A stretch of DNA of 64,000 nucleotides from Pectinophora gossypiella. Its lineage: Eukaryota > Arthropoda > Insecta > Lepidoptera > Gelechiidae. Every line of letters begins with the position of its first letter. Within the stretch, counting starts at the first letter, position 1. The position numbers were made by a program, and so were the translations under genes. Below, piece by piece: positions 1 to 12,293 of the stretch. The notes below the pieces were generated by a model, which saw only the letters and a program-made list of their open reading frames with translations, did not search any database and was not told the DNA's origin. The stretch lies in assembly GCF_024362695.1 (NCBI RefSeq), contig NC_065417.1, positions 11,649,001-11,713,000 of the forward strand, written 5' to 3'.

Positions 1-393
1 ATGACAACCCTACCTGTAACCATAAGATGTGTAGATCGTAAGTATGTCGACGATCATTACGATATGCGTTACAATGGTGTAGTATGCGAAATATGCTAGA
101 AACTATGTGCTACTTGCAGATGACGTGTTGGTAGCTACTCGTAGAGATGGATATCATTAGATTTTCCTTTAAGTTAGACGATGCAGAGGGCCTAGGTGAG
201 ATGGATTTATTTTATTGCAAATGTTTTTTTTTTCACGCATGCATGGTAAGGACCGGTCGCTCCTTTCTTGTGAGTAGAATATCTAGTAAAGTAGTTGTAA
301 TCAGATAATACCTAAGCGAAGGACGTAATATACGATCCCGACGAGCCGATTACTTTAGCCATAGAGGCAGCCAATCAGCTCGCGACTCCAAAC

Positions 394-640
394 ACTTCAG
401 GACCCCGATACCGACCCCGCCGGCTTTCGATGATTTCCCTCAGTCAGCGCTATCGACCCACTAGGGTCGATTAATTATTTCAAATATTTTTCCTCTCAGA
501 CGACGCCCTGAGCCGGGGCTCGCGCCCAGCTGGGCACCCTCAGCCCTGTTGTCTTAAACGTTGTACCGGGTCCCCATTTGTCCGGCCAAGTAGTTAATGC
601 CACCTGCGGCAAATCTACAATAAGCCCCGTCAAAAAAAAA
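394..640 (-). repeat. Interspersed repeat R1, copy 1
   Basis: This block matches 24397-24661 closely, including 'cccactagggtcgattaatt' and 'gtccggccaagtagttaatg'. It ends in a poly-A-like run after 'cgtc'. Shorter pieces lie at 40398-40530, 43233-43300, 48588-48662 and 55546-55631. The A-run end suggests a retroposed (SINE or LINE-tail) family. No coding capacity is visible. Confidence 0.7.
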
Positions 641-741
641 CGTAATAACTAAGTAATACAAATCGCTAAAGCTAGTAGGTAGTACACATGATCTGCAGGG
701 TCTGTACAGCCAGCGCGTCGCGCGCGGCGTGAAGTACATCA

Positions 742-811
742 ACGGCTTCGACCAATAGACGCAGCGAATCTATCTACGTAGATAAACGTCGTATCACTAT
801 TGGTCAAAGCC
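742..811. repeat. Hairpin-forming MITE fragment
   Basis: 'cttcgaccaatag' and its inverted partner 'ctattggtcaaag' flank a centre containing the palindrome 'tctacgtaga'. A related sequence with the same 'cttcgaccaatag' block lies in an EXO1 intron near 22235-22310. This is consistent with a small non-autonomous DNA element. Confidence 0.5.
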
Positions 812-960
812 TTCTAGATATATATCGCGCTGCGGTGCGGTTACTATGCCGCGAGGGGCGCGAGGACAGTAAATCAAAAAGTGACTTGACTCAGAAAGAG
901 CTGAATTAGGTAATAGAGAAGCTTACTTATAATGCAATGCATAGGTACTTAGCTTATTTT

Positions 961-1093
961 TATGAATGTATACACTTTGGTACCATGTCACATTAACTTT
1001 TTGGACAAATTGAACTGTAAGTCTCACTAAATGTCAAATATGTTAGTGCGACAGAATCCTAAAGTGGGTACATTATATTGCTCATGACTGTAC
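961..1093 (+). repeat. MITE family A, copy 1 (5' end truncated)
   Basis: It carries the family A core ('tgtcaaatatgttagtgcga') and the right end 'gctcatgactgta'. Fuller copies at 5604-5750 and 27920-28065 show terminal inverted repeats of the form TACRGTCAYGAGC. This copy lacks the left terminus. Confidence 0.75.
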
Positions 1094-2036
1094 ACAGGAA
1101 ATTATACAGTAATAAGTTACCTACCTACTAAGTATAATACCCTTGTTTGGTGTTGGACATAATCTATCCTTAGCAGGTAAACCAAATTCATCGAAAATCC
1201 AAAAACATTTATTGAAATAATAATCTGTGGATGAACACAAAAAGATCTTTGACGACATATCATAAAACATCATAAAAAGTAAGTACCTATCTTCATCTAT
1301 AGGTAAGTAAATATCTACTAAGTCATATAATGATAAGCACCTAACTAGTAACTAGACTAGGTCACACAGATAATGCAAAATTAACCCGACCGCGCAGACA
1401 TGAGGCCAGTCAACTCTACGGCTATTACCTACCTAACAATTATATCCGCTCAACCTAATTTCCTTTCAAAATTACGTTACAGCCTACTTACAGGACTAAG
1501 AACACGATGTCATTTTTTGATAAAGAAAATGCTTTACAGATACCTACTCATAATTATTTTTATAAGTACTTACGTACTTTACAGAAAAGATTTTTATAAG
1601 CACTTCTTTTAAAATACAGTTAAGTAACTAATGTGCTTATTACGAGAGTCTTGCGATATTTCTTACTGATTCCTACTTTAGAATTGTTAAGTAAATGTTC
1701 TCTTTTGGGACAAAATAAAATGCAAGCATCTTCATTTTCGCTCTAATAAGCATCTCCCGCCATTTATCCAAAGTACTAGTCACCTGTCGGCGACTGTCGT
1801 CGTACCTCCAAGAAGCACGATCTTGCGATTCGAGCGGGGATCATTTTCCAAACACTGCACTTCTTATTGTCTCACCATCCATACTTTATTCCACGATTCG
1901 GTTTCGCGGTGATAGGAAGTCGACATCTTTTCGCGCCAAATTTTGACAATTTGCTTTTTTATCGGTGCATGCTCTGCAGTTGGTTAAAGGCATTCGGCCA
2001 GTCCTTTGGTTTTCATGTCTGGATATTGTAGTGAGA

Positions 2037-5000
2037 ATGGTGAGATTTTGGTGGATGTTCATATTTTTTGCGAAAACGGCATCGGCTAGTGACAACCAAC
2101 TGCCTGATGTGGAGTCGGAAAAAGGTAGGTCCTTATAAATATGAACCATTATATTTAAATAATTGCACTTATTTATTGTGTTAATTCGAGAAAACTTTAG
2201 GTAAGTACCTAACCTGTCTTGAAATAGACGACAGAGTTATTTTATCTATGCTCTGTATTTAATAAGAAACTCAGAACACTTTACTATGAGATTAAGTAGA
2301 TTAGATTAGTATCAAGGGGAAATGATTATTTTTCGTTTTAAACATTTGTACAAAAGTGAATTTTTGATGGATAAGATAACAATTATGTATGGACCCAAAA
2401 CACGAGAATAATAGAAAGGGAAAAGCGCAGCTCTACTCTTCTGATTACACGGTTTAGTTCGGAAATATAATGAACTTACTTTGCATTTCCCACGATTTCC
2501 CTTTACTTTTCACTCAACTACCTATATTAAATGTATGTAAGTAACTAATTTTTGCTATTGTTGTAAGTACTTATAAGATTGGAATTGAGTCATATAGTGC
2601 GCGTAATAATTTCCATCTTGCTAAAATAATACTATATCTAATGCAATGTTCTATAAGCGTTCTTGTAAATGTTTACAATGATAATGGGGGATAAAAAGGC
2701 TACATCGAAGCAATTCATCTAAAAAGCAATAATGCTATTCGACATTTGTTTGCAATGCGCACTTACTTTTATATGCGCAAATATCAAATTGCAATATTGC
2801 TTTTTCAAATGAATTGTTTTGATATGGCCTTTTTAACCTCCATCTCATTTAGATGTAATTCTTACTATTTAATTAAGTTCAATTTCAAGCTGAGCCAAGA
2901 GTTGGCCGGTTTTTTAAGTTGAAAGGCTTAACTAATGCTTGCTGCACATAAAGTCAGACAAACAATTATAGTATCGAGTCCTTATCCAGATCCTCGTTGA
3001 TATACGAAATTTCCTCTTTGGAAGATGGTTGGTTCTTATTGTTCTTAAACTTGATGCGCACAGAGTCGGAAAAGCGGGATAAGTGCAAACAAAGTTCTTT
3101 GCCCCTTCCCGACATGATGAGAACCCGGTGATGTAGGTAATGGTTTACACGCTGGTTTCGGCTGGACTAAGAGCTGCGGGTTCAAGTCTGAGCCAAACTT
3201 TTTCGATTTAATTTCCACTTTGAGAGTATCCCTCGGGTGAATGCTATAAAAACAATCACCTTCCACATATAATGTGTATAATAATGTCTTTATATCTTAC
3301 TTTCATATTTTTTCTGACTTTGTTATACTTCTCTATGTTAAAATGTAATGTATACTTAACTGGTTCCCCAAGATACAGGCACAGCCTAGTTTGGGGAACC
3401 CTTGTTGAACAGCCGCTGTTTTTACTTAAATTGTATAATTGCGCATAATATTAACAAAAATATCTTTGTAATGTGTTTGTGCAATAAAGTTATTATTATT
3501 ACCTATACACGTTACGTGTCTAAAGATATAATTTATTAAATGGCCTATTGTAAAAACAATTAATACACAAAAACAATGTAGCAGTCGACAGCTCAGAATC
3601 CCCAGCTGTTGTCGAACTATAGGTGCTTTCACGGTTGTAAACCACAGACAATAGAAGTGAAAACAAATGCAGGATCCACATTAGAAAACAAATAGCAAGA
3701 TTACTTTCATTTTTATCTAAAATATGTCTGGGCTGCTTTCATTGACATACCTTTATACAATACATATTTACATACAAAAACAGCCTCTGTGGTTAGAGCG
3801 TTGGGCTCACAATCTGGAGGCGCAGGTTTGATTCCCAATGGGGACATTGTCGAAATCACTTTGTGAGACTGTCCTTTTTTTGGTAAGGACATTGAATCAC
3901 CCGATTGTTTGAAAAGTAAGATGATTCCGTGCTTTGGAGGGCACGTTAAGCCGTTAGTCCCGGCTATTAGTCGTAAAATGCCTCCACCAACCCGCAGTAG
4001 AGCTGCGTGGAGGAGTATGCTCGATACCCCTCCGGTTGAGCCTCCCCGCCTGTGCCTGGCAGTGGGACGCATACAGGTAGGCTGTTTATGTAAGGACAAA
4101 AACCTGTGATCCCTAATAGGGTGGGCTGAGCCACAAGCAATCTGATGACAACTTCCAGACATTCGATACAAAATACTAAGATGGATATGATGAACTGTAT
4201 GGCGACAGGTTATCAGTCCATCACCGATATAATGGTACAGCGTGGTTAGAAATGACATAAGGGAAGATACCTAGGCTGCTTAATGCATATTGTTTTTATT
4301 GACATCGAAATCATGTAAAAAAAATTCTAAACAAACACTTGTACCAGTACGGTCACGAGCATCAATATGCAATACACTTTGGTACCATGTCACAATGTTT
4401 ATGACAAATTGCACTGTAAGTCTCACTAAATGTCAAATATGTTAGTGCGACAGAGTCCTAAAATGGGTACATTATATTGCTCATAACGAAGCCCTAATAC
4501 CAGTCTGTCCCAAATCATCCATAGAGCCTGCATCACCCCCCTTCAAATGTAATGGTAAATGTAAATACCTCATTATTTATTTTTAACTATGCGAGCAACA
4601 CAAATTGACAGATGTAAAAGCTAATTTGTAACTTTCCGTTTTGTCTATTTTTCGAGACTTTTTGGCGGGAACGGGACGGTTGCTTTCTTCATTGAATAAT
4701 CTAAATAATTAATACGAAGTGGTGTTTTGTGGTTAATGATCGCATTAAGTTAGTCGGAAAACATTCGCTACAGTGTTATTATATCGGAATATTCAATAAA
4801 CAAAGTGTACCTACCTATTTTCGCTTCGTGCCAACAAGCCGTTTCATAACTGGAAAGTTTATGCGGACTTTTGTTTGGGGTTTGGAGTAGGAGTCTACTC
4901 CGAGGATGGGGGCTTAGGTTTCATCTTTCATCATCATCAAGAAGAAAATACGTAAGGATTGGGCATAGTTCCCTTTGTCTTGCCCTTCGGAGAAAACCAA

Positions 5001-7657
5001 AACTACAAAAAATGACTATTTTTTTTCTCAACGATCCAATAACCTGTCGTTGTTTCTAAGTGTGATACAATCCAACAAATTCAACTCTCTCTGCAACATG
5101 AAAATCTGCTGAACAATCCTACTGTTGGGTATAGGCCTCCTCCATTTTGAACCATCCTTACCGGTCATGTGCTAACCTCATCCACAACTTTACTGACAAT
5201 GACAAGATCACGCCTATTTGCCGTTGGGGTAGACAGGGACCACGGAATTCCTCTTACAATCAATCTACTACTTAAGAATAGAATACATTTGCCAGTAACA
5301 ATTTTCATTTTTCTCTAAAAAACGAATTAATTATGATAGGAATACGGGCAAAAGGAAATGGTTCAGCTAGCTTACTTAACACGTTGACAGTACCCATACA
5401 AAATGTTTTGACTTCCTTGTAAGCCCCGCATTATACTTCAACCTTTGCTAAGTTCCCCGGGATACAAGTGGAGCACCCGCCCTTAGTGCATACCAGGAGC
5501 CTGTTTAATAAAACTTACAATTGTAAATTACAATGACAATTTGGTGTTCATTACGTAACTAATATGAAACTGCAAAATATTCGTGATCACACACTCCGCA
5601 ATGTACAGTCATGAGCAATTATAATGTACCCACTTTAGGACTCTGTTGCACTAACATATTTGACATTTAGTGAGACTTACAGTTCAATTTGTCAAAAAAG
5701 TTAATGTGACATGGTACCAAAGTGTATACGTATTAATGCTCGTGACCGTACATCAAATTGTCATTGTAATTTACAATTGTAAATTTTATTAAACAGGCCC
5801 CTGGTCGTTTTAGTGACCCATATATGGGTCACGGACGTATGGAGCTAGTCCGTCATGACCCGTATATGGATCACTGGACTGTCAACGTGTTAAAACTACT
5901 ACAATACTACAACTACTTTCAATTACTTACCCTAAAAAACCGGTTTGTTCCAGAATCTCGCTTCCTGCCTCTATTCGAGAAGCGCTACGACCGTCCCCTG
6001 CCTGTTGGTGGTCTTCCTCCGTTGACTACAGTACCGATCGCCGGTGAACGATGTTCGGCGAGGCTTGAGTCCGCCTTGGACCAGCTCAAGAGACGCAAAC
6101 GCACACAGCCTAAGAACTTAGACACGCCTTTGGTAAGTGTTACTTATTCCCGGATAACCAATAGTTCGTATCAATATCTGGACTATTTGGTTTTCCAAAA
6201 CTATGGTTTCATAATGTCGAATAGGTATGTTCAGCCAAATTCTTTCAACTTTGTAATTCAATATCTAAGTGTCCTTAAGCCAGTGGCGGTCCTATCAAAA
6301 TATTTAGGTGGTGCGAGACCTCACAATGGCACCCCTCAGCCCCGTAAAATACTTTTTTTTCGATTAGTATACGGCCACCGAAATTTACCTATTTAAATGT
6401 TTTAAAAATTTTGTTTATGGCCACCCCGGTATGAGTTTATGTCGCCGCAATCTAACCCGATGAAGTTAGTTTGCGGCCAGAGTGAACCAATCTTGGTTGA
6501 TTTTGGCGCCCCCTCTTTTTCGGCACTCGGTGCGATTAAAGCCTATTTTAAATCAGTCTAGTCCTTAAACTAAACGTGTCACTATAGACAAATGCGAAAA
6601 TTGGAAGCACGATAGCTAAGTGCGTTGACAATCCTATGTCCCGTTTACAAATCTGATTCGAAATAAAGAACAATCTTCGTACCTATTTTTCTAAAGAAGG
6701 CTTTATGTATAAAACTATCAGACCGTAGCACTCATTCCTATACAAAGTGTACGAGATAGAAAATGTAGATTGTATACGACAAGAACGCACATTATGATGG
6801 CTTTTCTTTGATTACAGAGTCAGAGCATTGACTTTAACGGCTACAGTCTGTACCAGCAAATGAGGACGGCTCCTGTAGACATGATCGTCACCCGGATGCG
6901 CGTGCGCCTACCACAAAACAGCAACTGGGTGCGAGTGGAAAAATGTTACTTCGACCCTCGAAACGTCTCCTTGGACACAATGCTTCTATTCAATGATATA
7001 ACTATCAGTGGAAATGTTGACTTGTATGATGCCAATGAGCTGGACAGGGGTATACCTCCAAGTAGAAGGTTGAGACGCAATTACGCAGATGGTCGAGCTT
7101 ACGACTACGACGCGCCGGCGCCTTACGCGAGGTATAGAGGAAGCACTGGATGCAACATGATCCTGAGACTCAGAAAAGCGGGAATAGGATTCCATACTCA
7201 ACCCCTGAACCAACAACCGGGCAAGTTCAATGTTAAAACTGATTCTGAATTTGTTGAACCTGGTTTCATTAGCGTTTACGCTTATGGTTGCGAGAAATAT
7301 ATAAATCGGAATTCGGTTAGGAACAAGGACAACCTTCCCTTGAGGCGAAGACGGCGTTCTGACGAGTTCACATTCGATCCTCGACTTGAACAGCCTCATC
7401 CTGAGACGTTAGAAAGTCGGGGCAGCAACGACTGGGACATCGTATACGAGCCACGCAGCCGAGCGAACTACGAACGAAGTAAACTCTTCAGGCCTGGTGA
7501 TGACTTGGACGAAGTTGAAGACATCTCTAGGGAAATGGAAGACATATTCACAAAAGGAATAAGAACTCTACTCACAACTTACATGAAGAAAGAATTGCAA
7601 CCTGCAATTAAAGATACACTAATGAGAAACATGGGCTATGTGATATCCTATGGGTAA
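2037..7657 (+). CDS. Secreted Arg-rich protein of unknown function (3 exons, 368 aa)
   Basis: Exons are 2037-2124, 5954-6132 and 6818-7657. The donors are gtaggt and gtaagt, the acceptors are cag, and all phases agree. The first exon encodes a plain signal peptide (MVRFWWMFIFFAKTASAS), which decides the start. The mature protein has an early Cys-containing segment rich in Arg/Lys and a beta-rich middle (FNDITISGNVDLYD). A Tyr/Arg-rich insert follows, then a run of five Arg followed by Ser near 7340-7360 that could be a furin-type cleavage site. The C-terminus is helical and amphipathic. The general plan (signal peptide, 'GNVDL'-like strand, amphipathic C-terminal helix) faintly recalls insect JHBP/takeout-type lipid-binding proteins. 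That is inference only, and no specific family was recognised. An AATAAA lies about 150 bp after the stop. Intron 1 is about 3.8 kb and full of repeats. Confidence 0.75.
3779..4105 (+). repeat. tRNA-derived SINE, tail type 1, copy 1
   Basis: The head is tRNA-like: 'gtggttagagcgttgggctc' and a box-B-like 'ggtttgattccc'. The body contains 'gatgattccgtgctttggag', and the tail carries 'cagtgggacgcatacaggta'. It matches 33820-34158. In this copy the box A region has lost a few bases compared with the other copy. A long antisense reading frame across it is only a shadow. Confidence 0.8.
4348..4487 (+). repeat. MITE family A, copy 2
   Basis: It begins 'tacggtcacgagcatc' and contains the shared core 'ctcactaaatgtcaaatatg'. 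The right terminus is diverged ('gctcataacg'). Confidence 0.75.
4661..5010 (+). repeat. Dispersed repeat R2, copy 1
   Basis: About 350 bp are nearly the same as 19671-20045, sharing 'ggttgctttcttcattgaat', 'ttcgcttcgtgcc' and 'gtaggagtctactccgag'. A short inverted piece lies at 30658-30770. It has no coding content. Confidence 0.7.
5500..5798. repeat. Inverted-repeat element interrupted by a MITE
   Basis: The outer ends are 'cctgtttaataaaactt' (about 5501) and its inverse near 5781-5797, each followed inward by 'acaattgtaaattacaatga' or its complement. This gives arms of about 44 bp. A complete MITE family A copy (5604-5750) sits inside, so this is a two-layer nested insertion. Confidence 0.75.
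5604..5750 (-). repeat. MITE family A, copy 3 (full length)
   Basis: It starts 'tacagtcatgagc' and ends 'gctcgtgaccgta', giving imperfect terminal inverted repeats around a 147-bp unit. It is inverted relative to the copies at 4348 and 27920 and is nested within a second inverted-repeat element. Confidence 0.8.
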
Positions 7658-8413
7658 TTTTTAATTTAGTCAAATATATTCTCGTTTATATAAAGGCGTA
7701 CTTAAACTTACTTATCTAAGTGATGTATATTATTGATAATTAAGTTTGATATTTTGTCTATATCTCTGCAATATTATACTCATAAATTAGTGATTTAAGA
7801 AATATTTTAAATAAACTGTAAGTATAGATTTCCTTTTATTAAATATCAATAAATGGAGTATGAAATAAATAAAAATCACAACAACATGTTAATCTTATAA
7901 ACTATAAAACAATATTATGTAATATCACAGGAATTTCAGCAAATACCATTCTACAATAAACATGTGATAAAAAGAAATTCTACAATAAATATAAGGATGT
8001 GAAGACAGCTAAGAACTAACACAAAACAAAATGAGTATTAAATAATAAATAACATAATTTAACTAATAAACAGTCGAAAAATTCAACTAGACTGGATTTG
8101 CACTAAGAAATTATTAATTTATCTTAAATGCCATTTTGACAAACACAGCTGGTTTTACCATTTGGCAATATGTCTCACATCCTATCGTGTTGGCCTAACA
8201 GAAAACTGGTTAGCTCGGTGAGGCATGGGTACTTAGCCCAACATGTGATGAATGTAGCTTTGACTACCAGCATTGGGAACACAGTTGAAAGCTTATATTG
8301 TGTAAAAATTCGAGTATACTACATACTATACTTCTAATCAACTACATATAAGTAAGTGATTATTTTGTACACAAAAAATGAGGTGCTATTAAATTTTCTA
8401 ATAAAGCAAGACA

Positions 8414-9379
8414 TTATCTTTGTTGTATTTTTAGTATGAAGTATTTTATTTCATCATAAGCAGCAAAATGCAGTGCCGAGACTAGTCCAGCTTTAAGCAT
8501 ACTAGGTCCATAACCTTTGAACAATGCTAGAAACCCCTCCTCAGTAATTGTTAGTTTCACACAATCCAATAGACCATTACAGTACATTTGTCTTCCAAAG
8601 CTTAGCCTGTGTTCTTGAAACCCTTGGATCTGCAATCTTTTCTTGATTAAATCAAAGGGGTAAATAACTGTCTTGGCCACAAATCCTGCTGTAGATCCAG
8701 CTATCAGATTGGCCAGCAGTGTGGATTCTACTGTCGAGCTCACATTGATTTTTCTTTGGAAATATTTAAACTGATTCAGTACATTTTGTGTCAACAGTTT
8801 GTATGCTGCAAATTGTATTCCAGCATGTGGTGCTATTTGACTTAATGTTGGTACCAAGCCCTTGAACAGAGCTGCTGTTCCTTCTAATCTGACTATAGTT
8901 GAAAACGCGTGTAGAAAGCCTCTGTAAGCTTTATTAGTCTTCTGTTCTGCTATTAGTCTTGTTCTCACTGTGTCGAATGGGAAAGATGCTATTGTTGCGA
9001 TGGCGGCAGCGATGGCCCCATTAGAAAAGTTCAACCAATGTTTATTTGCCAAGTAAAATTTTGGATCAGATCTTTCGCATAGCTGTGTGAGGGTTTCAAA
9101 TGTGGAAAATTGTAGTACTCCATAAGATATGGACAACAACTGCGCGGGAACGTGACCGCTCCAGAGAGTGGTTACTCCTTCTTCTTTGATGATGGCAGAG
9201 ACAGCTTGCAACACTGAGCTGTATTTCGACCCTTTTTCAATAGGCTCTAACTGCAACTGAAATCTTATCTTCAGGACGTCCAAAGGCTGCCCCACAGCTC
9301 TTGTGAAGGCCCCCGCTGCGCCCCCGGCGAATGCAGATTGGTAAACGGTTAATTTAGATTCGTTATCAATCAGATGCAT
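8414..9379 (-). CDS. Tpc1: Mitochondrial thiamine pyrophosphate carrier (SLC25A19/Tpc type)
   Basis: The single exon encodes 321 aa, starting at the Met in MHLIDNESK. An in-frame Met eight codons upstream is possible but lies in a run of Phe/Tyr. The protein shows the three-fold mitochondrial carrier repeat with signatures QPLDVLKIR, FPFDTVRTR and YPFDLIKKR, each starting a repeat of about 100 residues, with matching EEG/LEG...LF.G segments. Family knowledge: SLC25A19-type carriers import thiamine pyrophosphate across the inner mitochondrial membrane. The length and the N-terminal 'GGAAGAFTRAVGQPLDVLKI' fit this subfamily better than other SLC25 members. The gene is divergent from MED10, with about 625 bp between the start codons. 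The absence of introns could reflect ancient retroposition, but this is only inference. Confidence 0.88.
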   Translation of the reverse strand: MHLIDNESKLTVYQSAFAGGAAGAFTRAVGQPLDVLKIRFQLQLEPIEKGSKYSSVLQAVSAIIKEEGVTTLWSGHVPAQLLSISYGVLQFSTFETLTQLCERSDPKFYLANKHWLNFSNGAIAAAIATIASFPFDTVRTRLIAEQKTNKAYRGFLHAFSTIVRLEGTAALFKGLVPTLSQIAPHAGIQFAAYKLLTQNVLNQFKYFQRKINVSSTVESTLLANLIAGSTAGFVAKTVIYPFDLIKKRLQIQGFQEHRLSFGRQMYCNGLLDCVKLTITEEGFLALFKGYGPSMLKAGLVSALHFAAYDEIKYFILKIQQR

Positions 9380-9403
9380 TTTGTTATAAAAAAATAAAAT
9401 CAA

Positions 9404-10003
9404 TTTGTGTAATTCTCTTCAATTATAGATAACACGTATTACGATGTATACATAGGATAACTTTATTTATAAACACATCACAGACATAATATTTACGAAA
9501 AAATAACCTCAAAAAAACAACAAAATTTTACTGATAAAATGTCAATGACACTTCGCAATGACCACTAAATGACATTCATTCATCTCGATTCATCATTCAA
9601 AAAAGGGTGCGTTCAAGAAGGTAAGTATTTTGCAGTAAAGAACGCCTACTGTCCATATGTCTATGCTACTGTCACCTTGTATTTAAAATTTAAACTATTT
9701 TAGACCGTTTTGTAGACCTTACCAGACCTTATTATTACTTAATTGTTAAATCATTAATTTTATTTTTTCTTTAAAACTGTTACTGTTCGTATTTTTCCGC
9801 AGGAGTTTTACGCAAATCAACCATAAACAGCGTTCATTTTTTTAATTCATAGATAAATTCACTCATTCATTGAAATCTTTGATTGAAATTGAATTATTTG
9901 TGTTCATACTTCAACTCATTCATTCATTGAATATTCATTCGTTAGACAACGGGGCTAGATAATTTTATTTATTTTTGTAGAAAAGTGATAATAAATTAAC
10001 AAA
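9404..10003. promoter_or_regulatory. Shared divergent intergenic region, carrier gene and MED10
   Basis: Only about 600 bp separate the start codons of two housekeeping genes on opposite strands, so the region must contain both promoters and both 5' UTRs. It contains CATT-type repeats ('cattcattcat') around 9565-9600 and 9860-9940. I see no clear TATA box. Confidence 0.5.
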
Positions 10004-10703
10004 ATGTCTTCACCTTTGGAAAATCTTGAGACGCAACTGGAAATGTTCATAGAAAATGTAAGACAAATCCGAATTATTGTCAGCGATTTCCAACCGCAGG
10101 GACAAAGTGTGTTGAACCAGAAAATGTGAGTGTTTCTTTCTTTCACATTTCCTCTATTAGGTACTTTATAAATCAAAATGTCAGATGAGTATCTGTTTAT
10201 AAGATGTGTATTTAATCTATTTACTAATTTCCAGACAATCGTTGGTAACTGGTTTGCAAGAAGTAGATAAATTGAAATCTCAAGTGCATGATATCCATGT
10301 TCCTACTGAAGTATTCGAGTAAGTTTATAATTCCTTCCTTTTTGCATCATTTTGTATTATTTTATTTAAATGAAAAAACCTAACACCTTTTTAAACCATT
10401 TTAGGTTTTAGACACCTAGAACTTTAGTTAATACATTTTTTTAATTTATTAAACACTTATTTTTAATATTCAATGTCATTGCCAGAAAAAAACTATATTT
10501 TATCATTTTTCAGCTACATTGATCAAGGGCGCAATCCACAGCTGTACACAAAAGACTGCATTGACAAAGCCCTAGCGAAGAATGAAGAAGTAAAAGGAAA
10601 AATAGATTCGTACAAGCGTTTCAAGAGCCATTTACTAACAGAATTATCCAAAACTTTCCCTAATGAAATAGCTAAATATAAGGCTATCAGGGGTGGGGAA
10701 TAG
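10004..10703 (+). CDS. MED10: Mediator complex subunit 10
   Basis: Exons are 10004-10125, 10235-10318 and 10514-10703, with phases in agreement, giving 131 aa. The protein opens with ENLETQLEMFIENVRQI and continues DFQPQGQSVLNQ, then GLQEVDKLKSQVHDIHVP, YIDQGRNPQLYTKDC and ALAKNEEVKGKIDSYKRF. This is the conserved MED10 sequence along its whole length, and about 131 residues is the usual size. MED10 belongs to the middle module of Mediator, which links activators to RNA polymerase II in the nucleus. The first exon ends '..cagaaaat|gtgagt', and the split Ile codon is completed by the next exon. No unusual features are seen. Confidence 0.95.
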
Positions 10704-12293
10704 ACGAAAATTTTGTTAAGTCAAAATCAGACCTAGTAGTATAATTGTAAAGTTAAATATAGGTAAAATTCCTTTATATAATAAATCTCAGGTTGTATGT
10801 TAAGAGTGTATACCCACAAATGTGCCACTTTTGTATATCTCCAAAAAGTCTTCAAGTAAAATGGCAGTTTATTGTAGGTATTATGAGGGACTTTCCGGGT
10901 TAAGTTCCTCAAAAACAATATAGATGCAAGCTGTAAACATATTCAAAAAATCAAAATCAAATCAAATATACTTTATTGCACAGAACTAAAATATATATTC
11001 CTGTTTAACCTTCTAAATTCATAGATAACAGACGTATAGGTATGCATCTTTTATCTTTGTTTTTGGGTTTAAATGAGTACCCTTTTAGTACTCCCAGGCA
11101 CAATTATGATTATAATTCTGATTAAAATAAAGAGAAGTAATAATTCTATACATAATATGATCCAAATTTATTTATTTGTAGCCTTTTTTCAGATATAAAA
11201 GTTACATTTTAAAGTTTTTCCTTAATCTACAATAACCAATCTGTATGCCTTCGGGCGAAGACCTCCCCCCCCCCCTTCACTCCATTCTTTTTTGTTATCT
11301 ATGAAAATGTGATCCAAATATCAAGCAACAATTTTTTTTTTATATTATGCTTCTGCCATTAAATTGTAGGTATTTTGGAATAATTATGTACCTGAGTATT
11401 GAGAAAATAGGAATATCATGTTAAAGCAGTACAATACAACATCATCTTTTTTGTTTTTGGTGAACATAGCCTGGAAAGTCCCTCATTCGTCATTTGTTTG
11501 ATAAACTATTATAAGAAATTAATCGGAAATTAAATTTTATACTGCAAGATGTTCTTAGGTATAAAATCATTGTAAGTGGTTGTATTGTAACTAAATAAAT
11601 TATTAACTATAATTATTTTTATTCTGGGTAGTATTTTTTTTTAATGTATTCAGGAAGTAAGAGTACCCCCAGTCACTGTGCTCAACAAAAAGAAGTTCCA
11701 TTTGATATTTTGAATTAATCATTCAATTTCTTAAGTTATTGATTTATGATAAGAGATTTGTAGCATGTTAGAATTTAACCTTTATAAGTAAAGAAATATA
11801 AATTAGTAAATATTTACATTCACTCATTGTTTCAGACAAAAGAATCAAGTACAGTTGTGTTGAAAATTCATTTATTATTAAACTCAACATTTTTTTTTTA
11901 TAAAATAAAACGAAATACATACAATGGAAAAACTTAATAAAAGTATTCTGAAAGAAGATATTGAATTAATAAGAATTAAAATAGCAAATGAAAACATTTG
12001 AAATATAGAATGAAGAAATACTTTTCTTCTAAAAAGCAATTTCATCAATGAAAATGAAATTTGAGAAAATAATATAGAGATTTACATGATAGAAATTAAT
12101 GAAAGGCAAAATTTCATAACATTTTTGGTCTCAGATTCAAAACACATAATTACAGATAATATAATTAATTAAATTATTGTCTTTTATTATAAAATAATTG
12201 CTTAAAAACATTAAAGTATACTTACGCTGCAAGTTTAAATTAAATTAAGAGGTACATTTTTAAATAAATTAAAGTTGGGAAACTACGGAATTC
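10704..12293. other. AT-rich intergenic DNA between MED10 and the PLD-like gene
   Basis: It is the tail-to-tail interval of two convergent genes. It contains the MED10 3' UTR, a C-homopolymer (about 11266-11276) and AT-rich sequence without a supported gene. Confidence 0.5.

Larger units (their letters stand above)
1..2036. other. Gene-free repeat-bearing DNA upstream of the first gene
   Basis: I see no supported coding exon here. The stretch contains a copy of an interspersed repeat (394-640), a hairpin (742-811) and a MITE copy (961-1093), listed separately. The remainder is AT-rich DNA with short ORFs only, none with conserved protein features. Confidence 0.6.
2125..5953 (+). other. Intron 1 of the secreted-protein gene, repeat-rich
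   Basis: This 3.8-kb intron contains a tRNA-derived SINE (3779-4105), MITE family A copies (4348-4487 and 5604-5750), a dispersed repeat (4661-5010) and a nested inverted-repeat element (5500-5798). I find no additional exon that fits the phases of the flanking exons. Confidence 0.6.

Noticed and set aside
3713..4258. 181-codon minus-strand open frame
   Set aside because: It lies across a tRNA-derived SINE in an intron and has no domain; other SINE copies do not keep the frame.
6986..7399. 137-codon minus-strand frame
   Set aside because: It is antisense to exon 3 of the secreted-protein gene, whose splicing and signal peptide support the plus strand.
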